5,179 nucleotides of DNA from Acidobacteriota bacterium (GTDB taxonomy: Bacteria > Acidobacteriota > Terriglobia > Terriglobales > Acidobacteriaceae). The translations under genes were made by a program, and so were the position numbers. The notes under the pieces were generated by a model that made no database searches, was not told where the DNA came from, and saw nothing but the letters and a program-made list of their open reading frames with translations. Shown here in pieces: positions 1 through 5,179 of this stretch. The stretch lies in the NCBI GenBank assembly GCA_021793595.1, contig JAJYSL010000318.1:1-5179 (forward strand). Reading direction: 5' to 3'. Within the stretch, counting starts at the first letter, position 1. Each line of letters opens with the position of its first letter.

Positions 1-384
1 GCGCTGGTCGCGGTCTTCGGTGCGCATGCGAAGAATGACGGGACCGTGTTTTTTCTCCATGGAGAAGAGGTGGTAGACGACTTCCAGGTAGCCCAGGGTT
101 TGCGTTTTGCGAACTTCCTCGACCTCCTGTTCCACGCCGTCGATTATTTGTTTCACTTTTACTTTTTCGGAGATTTCCTTAGCTGGCCAATCGACGCCGG
201 TCACGTTGGAGCAGTAATCGAGGCGGAAGGGCTCAGCATCGCGAAGGTAGGTTGCGATGGCGACGGCATGGGCAGGATCCATGAGAAGAGAATGCTGACC
301 CGACGGGCTGGGGTTGGAGACGATCTCCACCACGCAGCCTGGAACTGCGGTTTGCAGCGCGGATTGAATGGATTCCGGCGTCAT
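1..384 (-). CDS. nuoC: NADH-quinone oxidoreductase subunit C (30 kDa subunit), 3' end outside the window
   Basis: The protein is a peripheral-arm subunit of respiratory complex I. It binds next to NuoD and NuoB near the quinone site and carries no cofactor itself. The window shows the first 128 residues, open to the left edge. Family hallmarks are the [12 protein letters not shown] block (residues 55-66), [12 protein letters not shown] (98-109) and the [11 protein letters not shown] block (112-122), after which the frame leaves the window. The start is the ATG at 384-382, which overlaps the nuoB stop in an ATGA arrangement typical of translational coupling. An AGGA lies 8 nt upstream, inside the end of nuoB. 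Between W66 and G98 there are about 31 lysine- and glutamate-rich residues that the short family members lack. Subunits C and D look separate rather than fused so far, but the 3' end is not visible, so a NuoCD fusion cannot be excluded. The identification is secure. Confidence 0.95.
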   Translation of the reverse strand, partial: MTPESIQSALQTAVPGCVVEIVSNPSPSGQHSLLMDPAHAVAIATYLRDAEPFRLDYCSNVTGVDWPAKEISEKVKVKQIIDGVEQEVEEVRKTQTLGYLEVVYHLFSMEKKHGPVILRMRTEDRDQR

Positions 385-1010
385 TCTTTCTTTCCTGCGA
401 CAGAAATATTAACCAGCGGAGGCTGCCAGATCTCGGGATTCTGCGGTGGTTCCAAGTCGTGCGCTCCGAATTCCGGAACAACAAATTCGCTCGGTGTGTC
501 GGCCTGCAAATGGCGTGGTCTGTCTTCGCCGGTCAGCATCTGGGCATCGATTTTTTTCTGCAGCGCCATCAGGGCATCGATCAGGGCTTCGGGACGCGGC
601 GGACAGCCAGGGATATAGATATCGACAGGAATATAACGGTCAATGCCTTTCAGCACGTTGTAGCCCTGCTTGAAAGGGCCGCCAGAGATGGCACAGGCGC
701 CCATGGAGATGACGTACTTGGGTTCCGCCATCTGGTTGTAGAGGCGAACCACCTGAGGAGCCATTTTTTTTGTGACTGTGCCGGCAACGATCATCAGATC
801 TGCCTGGCGTGGGGAAGGGCGAAAGACCTCTGCCCCGAAACGGGCCATATCGTAGCGGGCCATGCTGGCGGCGATCATTTCAATGGCACAGCAGGCGAGC
901 CCAAAATTGAGCGGCCACAGGGAATTTTTGCGACCCCAGTTGTAGAGCTCCTGCAGGGTGGTCGCAACAATTCCTTGTTTTCTCAATTCTGTTTTCAGCT
1001 GTTCATCCAT
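381..1010 (-). CDS. nuoB: NADH-quinone oxidoreductase subunit B (PSST/20 kDa subunit, cluster N2)
   Basis: This 209-residue subunit carries the terminal [4Fe-4S] cluster N2, which passes electrons to quinone at the junction of the peripheral and membrane arms of complex I. The four expected cluster ligands are present: the tandem C40-C41 in [11 protein letters not shown]106 in [10 protein letters not shown] and C136 in [10 protein letters not shown]. The [17 protein letters not shown] block (64-80) is also diagnostic. The conserved core ends near residue 157. A polar, proline-containing tail of about 50 residues follows. I chose the ATG at 1010-1008 ([13 protein letters not shown]) because a GGAAGG lies 10 nt upstream and similar family members begin this way. 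An in-frame TTG at 1052 would add 14 residues with no convincing ribosome binding site. The gene lies 76 bp after nuoA and overlaps nuoC by 4 bp, so it belongs to the same operon. No frameshift or missing ligand is seen. Confidence 0.97.
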   Translation of the reverse strand: MDEQLKTELRKQGIVATTLQELYNWGRKNSLWPLNFGLACCAIEMIAASMARYDMARFGAEVFRPSPRQADLMIVAGTVTKKMAPQVVRLYNQMAEPKYVISMGACAISGGPFKQGYNVLKGIDRYIPVDIYIPGCPPRPEALIDALMALQKKIDAQMLTGEDRPRHLQADTPSEFVVPEFGAHDLEPPQNPEIWQPPLVNISVAGKKE

Positions 1011-1086
1011 CAGAGGAAAACCTTCCGTATTGCGTGGGTCGGAGCTTCGCAACCCTGGTGCGGTATGGGTTTGCAGGCGTGGAGAT

Positions 1087-1464
1087 TCAACTCCAGACCA
1101 GCACTTTTTTCTGGTAGGCCCAGACCAGACCTTCCACGAGCAAAAGTAAAAAAATCAGCATGGCAATTCCTGCTCCGAGCGTGAGGCCGGTAAAGGCCAC
1201 GGCAAAGGGCAGAAGAAAGACCGCTTCGACATCGAAAACCAGAAAGATGATGGCGTACAGGTAATAGCCGGGATGGAACTGCACCCAGGCATCTCCGGCA
1301 GACTCCAGACCGCACTCGTAAATTGCGTTCTTGGTGGGTCCGGGCTTGCGCGGAGAGTATTTTCTAGCCCACAGCCAAGCCAGTGCCAGCGGAGTCACCG
1401 CAAAAGCAACGCCGGCAAGCAGCAGCACCAGGATGGGGAAGTAAGGGCTGTTTGTGAATATCAT
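1087..1464 (-). CDS. nuoA: NADH-quinone oxidoreductase subunit A (ND3-like membrane subunit)
   Basis: This 125-residue integral membrane subunit of complex I is equivalent to mitochondrial ND3. It sits where the membrane arm meets the quinone-binding peripheral arm. Three hydrophobic segments are visible at about residues 9-32, 66-88 and 93-117, as usual for the family. The loop between the first two carries the conserved [16 protein letters not shown] block (45-60), with C51 in the position of the ND3 loop cysteine. The second helix contains [10 protein letters not shown], with the conserved acidic residues D78 and E80. The start at 1464 is well constrained: an in-frame TAA lies only 9 nt upstream (1476-1474) and no other start codon lies between. 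A weak AAAGAG is the only Shine-Dalgarno candidate close to the start. As the first gene of the visible nuo cluster it faces away from the PFOR gene. The length is normal and the gene is intact. Confidence 0.97.
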   Translation of the reverse strand: MIFTNSPYFPILVLLLAGVAFAVTPLALAWLWARKYSPRKPGPTKNAIYECGLESAGDAWVQFHPGYYLYAIIFLVFDVEAVFLLPFAVAFTGLTLGAGIAMLIFLLLLVEGLVWAYQKKVLVWS

Positions 1465-1516
1465 CTGAACTCTTTACCGTACCAGATTCAGGCTTGTAAA
1501 CGAATCCTCTCCAACT

Positions 1517-1522
1517 AATTTA
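1517..1522 (-). promoter_or_regulatory. Possible -10 element for the nuo operon
   Basis: On the minus strand the hexamer TAAATT matches 4 of 6 bases of TATAAT, including the conserved first A and final T. The transcription start would fall near 1510, giving a nuoA leader of about 45 nt. The hexamer at the expected -35 distance (CATGGC, 1545-1540) does not resemble TTGACA and falls inside the inverted repeat at 1543-1560. Its centre would then be near -41, the position of a class II activator. This is inference from spacing only. A competing -35-like TTTACA lies closer to nuoA, but without a good -10 partner. Confidence 0.3.
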
Positions 1523-1542
1523 CGCCGCATTCACGCACGGCC

Positions 1543-1560
1543 ATGTGACACAGCTCACAT
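1543..1560. promoter_or_regulatory. Perfect 18-bp inverted repeat, CRP-like (or Rex-like) operator
   Basis: The sequence ATGTGA-CACAGC-TCACAT is a perfect inverted repeat with 6-bp arms and a 6-bp spacer. It contains the complete TGTGA-N6-TCACA consensus of CRP-type regulators. Rex, the NADH/NAD+ sensor, binds sites with the same outer half-sites but usually has an A...T pair just inside them; here both of those bases are C, which slightly favours a CRP-type protein. The site is the only strong palindrome of its kind in the divergent nuoA-PFOR intergenic region. Its centre lies 87 bp from the nuoA start and 58 bp from the PFOR start. No regulator gene is visible in the window, so the binding protein is unknown. 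Confidence 0.65.
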
Positions 1561-1581
1561 CAGGAGCACTCCTCTCTGGTG

Positions 1582-1587
1582 CAGAAT
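1582..1587 (+). promoter_or_regulatory. Possible -10 element for the PFOR gene
   Basis: CAGAAT matches 4 of 6 bases of TATAAT, including the conserved A at position 2 and T at position 6. The transcription start would fall near 1593-1595, leaving a short leader of about 15-17 nt that just contains the ribosome binding site. The sequence 17 bp upstream (ATCAGG, 1559-1564) is not a -35 element, and the inverted repeat is centred about 42-43 bp before the inferred start. Weak -35 plus operator at this position is the pattern of an activator-dependent class II promoter. This is inference only. Confidence 0.33.
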
Positions 1588-1598
1588 TATTGCGGACG

Positions 1599-1603
1599 AA
1601 GGG
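1599..1603 (+). promoter_or_regulatory. Ribosome binding site of the PFOR gene
   Basis: AAGGG lies 6 nt before the ATG at 1610 within the purine-rich run GAAGGGAAGG. It supports this start, as there is no other ATG, GTG or TTG in frame between the inverted repeat and 1610. Confidence 0.7.
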
Positions 1604-1609
1604 AAGGCA

Positions 1610-4600
1610 ATGAGAGAACAGAAAACAGTGATTCTTGATGGCAATGAAGCTGCGGCAACCGTAGCCTACCGTCTCGCGGAAGTGATCGCGATCTATCCCA
1701 TTACACCCTCTTCGACCATGGGCGAATGGGCCGATCAATGGAAAGAAGAAGGGCGCACCAACATCTGGGGCTCGGTGCCGGTGGTAGCGGAGTTGCAGAG
1801 CGAAGGCGGAGCCGCCGGGGCCATGCACGGGGCGCTGCAAGCCGGGGCCTTCAGCACCACGTTTACGGCATCGCAGGGATTGCTGTTGATGATCCCCAAC
1901 ATGTACAAGATTGCCGGCGAATTGACTTCCAATGTTATTCATGTCACGGCTCGCACTTTGGCGACACATGCGCTTTCCATCTTTGGCGATCACTCCGACG
2001 TGATGGCCTGCCGCTCGACGGGCTTCGCCATGCTGTCGTCGAATTCGGTGCAGGAAGCCGGCGACATGGCGCTGATCGCGCATCTGGCGACGTTGGAAGC
2101 GCGCATTCCATTCCTCCATTTCTTTGACGGATTCCGCACCTCGCACGAGATCAACAAAGCGAAAGCAATTTCCGACGAAACGATTCTGGCGCTGCTGGAG
2201 GAAAAATATGTTTCCGCGCATCGCCAGCGGGCGCTGAGTTCCGACCGGCCGATTCTTCGCGGGACGGCCCAGAATCCCGATGTTTTTTTCCAGGCGCGCG
2301 AGGCTTGTAATCCGTTTTATCTGGCCTGCCCGACGATTGTGCAGGACGCGATGGATCGCTTCGCGGAGCAGACTGGACGCAGCTATCATCTGTTCGATTA
2401 CGTGGGCGCTCCGGATGCGGATCGGGTGATGATTCTGATGGGATCGGGTGCGGGGGCGGCCGAGGAAGCCATTGAATATCTGAACCGGCGCGGGGAAAAG
2501 CTTGGGCTGCTGAAAGTGCATTTGTATCGACCGTTTGCCGCCGACGCTTTTCTTGCTGCGCTGCCGAAAACAGTGCGGTCGATCGCTGTACTGGATCGTA
2601 CCAAAGAGCCGGGCGCGCTAGGTGAGCCGCTGTATCAGGATGTAGTGACGGCGTTTAGCGAGGCTTTTGCCCGCGGCGAGGCGCCGTTGGCGCAGCAGCC
2701 CCGCATCATCGGCGGGCGCTATGGATTGTCTTCCAAGGAATTCACGCCGGCGATGGCGAAGGGCGTTTTTGACGAGCTGCAACAGGCACGCCCGAAAAAC
2801 CATTTCACCATTGGGATATCCGACGATGTGACCCATACCAGCCTGGCGTACGATCCGGAATTTTCCACCGAAGATCCGCGTACCGTGCGGGCGCTGTTCT
2901 ACGGGCTGGGTTCGGATGGAACGGTGGGGGCGAACAAGAATTCCATCAAGATCATCGGCCAGGAAACGCCGAATTACGCGCAGGGATACTTTGTGTACGA
3001 CTCGAAGAAGTCCGGGTCGGTGACGACGTCGCATCTACGCTTCGGTCCGGATCCGATTCGCTCGACCTATTTGATCAGCAAGGCAAATTTTGTTGCATGT
3101 CATCAATTCTCGTTTCTGGAACGGATGGACGTGCTGGAGGCGGCCGCTCCGGAGGCTGTGTTTCTGCTGAATTCTCCTTATGGTCCAGAGGAGATTTGGA
3201 GCCATCTGCCGCGCACGACGCAGGAAACGATTCTGAAAAAGAAGCTGCAGTTCTATGTGATTGACGGCTACAGCGTGGCGCGGGAAGCCAACATGGGCAG
3301 TCGCATCAACACGATCATGCAGACCTGTTTTTTCGCTATCAGCGGCGTGCTGCCCAAGGAGCAGGCAATTCAGCAGATCAAGAAGGCAATCCAGAAGACC
3401 TATGGCAAGCGGGGCGACGCGGTGGTGCAGCAGAACTTTGCCGCCGTCGATGCCGCCCTGGCGCATCTGCATGCGGTGAAGGTACCGGACAAGGTGACAG
3501 CCTCGTTAGACATACTTCCCATTATTCCGTTCGCTGCGCCGGCGTTTGTGCATGACGTTCTGGGCGCGATTGCGTCCGGACATGGAGATGCGTTGCCTGT
3601 AAGCGCGCTGCCGCCGGGCGGCACCTTTCCAACCGGCACGGCACAGTGGGAGAAGCGCAATATCGCGCAGATGATTCCGGTATGGGACAAGGAGCTATGC
3701 ATTCAATGCGGCAAATGCGTGCTGGTCTGCCCGCATGCGGTGATCCGCGCCAAAGTGTACGACACCGCGATGCTGGACCATGCTCCGGCAACCTTTCAAA
3801 GCGCCAAGCCGAAATGGCGCGGCATGGAGCAGGAGCGGTACACGCTACAGGTGGCGCCGGAGGACTGCACCGGTTGCCGTTTGTGCGTCGAGATTTGCCC
3901 GGTGAAGAGCAAGAGCGAAGCCAAGCATAAAGCCATCAACATGGAAATGCAGGCACCGTTACGGGAGAGCGAGGCGGCGAACTGGAATTTCTTCGAGTCG
4001 CTGCCGTCGGTGGATCGCCACCGTCTGGCCCATACACAGGTGAAGGACATCCAGTTGCTCGATCCGTTGTTCGAGTTTTCCGGAGCATGCGCGGGCTGCG
4101 GCGAGACGCCGTATATCAAGCTGCTGACGCAGCTGTTCGGAGATCGGCTGTACATTGCCAACGCCACCGGCTGCTCGTCGATTTACGGGGGCAACCTGCC
4201 CACCACGCCTTACACGGTGAACAAGAGCGGGCGCGGACCGACCTGGTCGAACTCTTTATTTGAAGACAACGCCGAGTTTGGGCTGGGGATGCGGCTGGCT
4301 CTGGACCAGCAGAAGGCGCACGCTGAACTGCTGCTGCAGCGGTTATCGCCGATTGTTGGAGAGGTTCTGGTGACGGCGATTTTGACGGCCAAGCAATCGA
4401 CGGAACTCGAGATTGAGGCACAGAGAGAGCGGGTGCGACTGTTGCGCGAGAAGCTGGCGGTGGCCGACATGCGAAACGAGCACAGTCTTTCGGAAGAGGA
4501 GCTGCTGGAGAGCGAATCGCTGCGCGACTTCATCGATTCTTCAGAAGTGCGCAGCCTGCTGGCGATTGCCGACGCACTGGTGCGGAAGAGCGTGTGGATG

Positions 4601-5179
4601 GTGGGAGGCGACGGCTGGGCCTACGATATTGGTTTTGGCGGTCTGGACCACGTGCTGGGCTCGGGCAAAAATGTGAAGGTGCTGGTGCTGGACACGGAAA
4701 CGTATTCCAATACCGGCGGACAGATGTCGAAGGCGACGCCGCGCGGCGCAGTGGCCAAGTTTGCCGCCGGAGGCAAGGCGAACAGCAAGAAAGATCTGGC
4801 CATGGAAGCGGTGGCATACGGCTCGGTTTATGTAGCCCGGGTCGCGCTCGGAGGCAGCGACGCACAAACCGTCAAGGCCTTCCAGGAGGCGGAGGCCTAC
4901 GACGGTCCGGCGCTGATCATCGCCTATAGCCACTGCATTGCGCACGGATATGACCTGTCCTATGGCATGGAGCAGCAGAAGAATGCGGTGCTTTCCGGCT
5001 ACTGGCCCTTGATGCGGTACAACCCGATACTGCGCGAAGAAGGAAAGAACCCGTTCCAGCTGGATTCCAGGCCGCCCACGATCCCACTGAAGCAGTACAG
5101 CTATCACGAGGCGCGATACACCATGCTGGCGCGCAGCCATCCGGAGGTCGCCAAGAAGCTGCTGGAGGAGGCGCAGGAC
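1610..5179 (+). CDS. nifJ: Pyruvate:ferredoxin (flavodoxin) oxidoreductase, single-chain NifJ type, C-terminus outside the window
   Basis: This cytoplasmic enzyme converts pyruvate and CoA to acetyl-CoA and CO2 and reduces ferredoxin or flavodoxin. The window encodes 1190 residues without interruption; only about 20-30 C-terminal residues are likely missing. In order: N-terminal pyrimidine-binding domain with YPITPSS (29-35); second domain from about 266 with the MGSGAGAAEEA block; the FYGLGSDGTVGANKNS block (430-445), linked to CoA binding; the WEKRN motif (680-684); a two-cluster ferredoxin domain with C697, C700, C703, C707 and C753, C756, C759, C763; and the C-terminal TPP domain with GDGWAYDIG (1000-1008) and DTETYSNTGGQ (1028-1038). 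By family alignment with the Desulfovibrio africanus enzyme, T32, E65, R115 and N1034 match the active-site residues, D1001 and T1029 the magnesium ligands, and C827, C830, C855 and C1109 the proximal cluster. The fusion of all domains in one chain distinguishes it from multi-subunit PORs. It may serve pyruvate catabolism rather than nitrogen fixation; no nif genes are visible. Confidence 0.96.
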   Translation, partial: MREQKTVILDGNEAAATVAYRLAEVIAIYPITPSSTMGEWADQWKEEGRTNIWGSVPVVAELQSEGGAAGAMHGALQAGAFSTTFTASQGLLLMIPNMYKIAGELTSNVIHVTARTLATHALSIFGDHSDVMACRSTGFAMLSSNSVQEAGDMALIAHLATLEARIPFLHFFDGFRTSHEINKAKAISDETILALLEEKYVSAHRQRALSSDRPILRGTAQNPDVFFQAREACNPFYLACPTIVQDAMDRFAEQTGRSYHLFDYVGAPDADRVMILMGSGAGAAEEAIEYLNRRGEKLGLLKVHLYRPFAADAFLAALPKTVRSIAVLDRTKEPGALGEPLYQDVVTAFSEAFARGEAPLAQQPRIIGGRYGLSSKEFTPAMAKGVFDELQQARPKNHFTIGISDDVTHTSLAYDPEFSTEDPRTVRALFYGLGSDGTVGANKNSIKIIGQETPNYAQGYFVYDSKKSGSVTTSHLRFGPDPIRSTYLISKANFVACHQFSFLERMDVLEAAAPEAVFLLNSPYGPEEIWSHLPRTTQETILKKKLQFYVIDGYSVAREANMGSRINTIMQTCFFAISGVLPKEQAIQQIKKAIQKTYGKRGDAVVQQNFAAVDAALAHLHAVKVPDKVTASLDILPIIPFAAPAFVHDVLGAIASGHGDALPVSALPPGGTFPTGTAQWEKRNIAQMIPVWDKELCIQCGKCVLVCPHAVIRAKVYDTAMLDHAPATFQSAKPKWRGMEQERYTLQVAPEDCTGCRLCVEICPVKSKSEAKHKAINMEMQAPLRESEAANWNFFESLPSVDRHRLAHTQVKDIQLLDPLFEFSGACAGCGETPYIKLLTQLFGDRLYIANATGCSSIYGGNLPTTPYTVNKSGRGPTWSNSLFEDNAEFGLGMRLALDQQKAHAELLLQRLSPIVGEVLVTAILTAKQSTELEIEAQRERVRLLREKLAVADMRNEHSLSEEELLESESLRDFIDSSEVRSLLAIADALVRKSVWMVGGDGWAYDIGFGGLDHVLGSGKNVKVLVLDTETYSNTGGQMSKATPRGAVAKFAAGGKANSKKDLAMEAVAYGSVYVARVALGGSDAQTVKAFQEAEAYDGPALIIAYSHCIAHGYDLSYGMEQQKNAVLSGYWPLMRYNPILREEGKNPFQLDSRPPTIPLKQYSYHEARYTMLARSHPEVAKKLLEEAQD

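Noticed and set aside
46..618. 190-residue open frame on the plus strand at the left edge.
   Set aside because: It is the antisense shadow of nuoC and the end of nuoB; there is no ribosome binding site and no domain.
1011..1052. N-terminal extension of nuoB from a TTG at 1052.
   Set aside because: The TTG has no convincing ribosome binding site, and the extra 14 residues do not resemble NuoB; the ATG at 1010 has GGAAGG upstream.
459..1184. 241-residue open frame on the plus strand.
   Set aside because: It lies antisense to nuoB and the end of nuoA, which carry all expected family motifs; its translation has no recognisable domain.
1562..1573. Short inverted repeat AGGAG-CA-CTCCT next to the CRP-like site.
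   Set aside because: Five-base arms with a 2-base centre are too short for a terminator or stable hairpin and match no operator I know; chance in purine-rich DNA is likely.
1577..1593. A sigma-54-like element (TGGTGC followed by TTGC) before the PFOR gene.
   Set aside because: The GG and GC dinucleotides are 14 bp apart, start to start, instead of the required 12, and the spacing of -24/-12 promoters is strict.
1465..1609. An FNR-type site (TTGAT-N4-ATCAA) in the divergent intergenic region.
   Set aside because: No such half-sites are present; the palindrome has TGTGA arms with a 6-base spacer instead.
1520..2521. 333-residue open frame on the minus strand opposite the start of the PFOR gene.
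   Set aside because: It is antisense to well-conserved PFOR sequence, is rich in Arg and His as expected for a shadow frame in GC-rich DNA, and shows no family motif. It also runs through the intergenic operator.
4541..5140. 199-residue open frame on the minus strand near the right edge.
   Set aside because: It is antisense to the thiamine-binding domain of the PFOR, which has intact motifs in the plus frame.

Overview
The window holds one end of a respiratory complex I (nuo) operon on the minus strand and, divergently on the plus strand, an almost complete gene for a large single-chain pyruvate:ferredoxin/flavodoxin oxidoreductase (PFOR, NifJ type). All four genes are core energy metabolism. 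There are no tRNAs, rRNAs, mobile elements, CRISPR arrays or repeats. The only non-coding stretch of note is the 145-bp divergent intergenic region (1465-1609).

Organism: a moderately GC-rich, Gram-negative-type bacterium. The NuoA and NuoB proteins, the charged insert in NuoC and the presence of a NifJ-type PFOR recall Acidobacteriota (Terriglobia/Koribacter-like). This comes from memory of family sequences, not from a search, so it is tentative.

Layout: minus strand, read right to left: nuoA (1464-1087), a 76-bp gap, nuoB (1010-381), then nuoC (from 384, overlapping nuoB by 4 bp, ATGA) running off the left edge. The operon presumably continues to nuoD and beyond outside the window. Plus strand: the PFOR gene starts at 1610 and is open to the last base at 5179. 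It encodes 1190 residues with every cofactor-ligating residue I looked for in place, and probably lacks only its last few tens of residues.

Regulation: between the divergent genes lies a perfect 18-bp inverted repeat, ATGTGA-N6-TCACAT (1543-1560). Its half-sites match the CRP consensus and also resemble Rex sites. It sits about the same distance, close to the class II activator position, from a plausible -10 hexamer on each side. Neither hexamer has a good -35 element, so one bound regulator could control both pyruvate oxidation to reduced ferredoxin and the NADH/quinone respiratory entry point. This is the most interesting point in an otherwise ordinary region; I found no evidence of a previously undescribed system.
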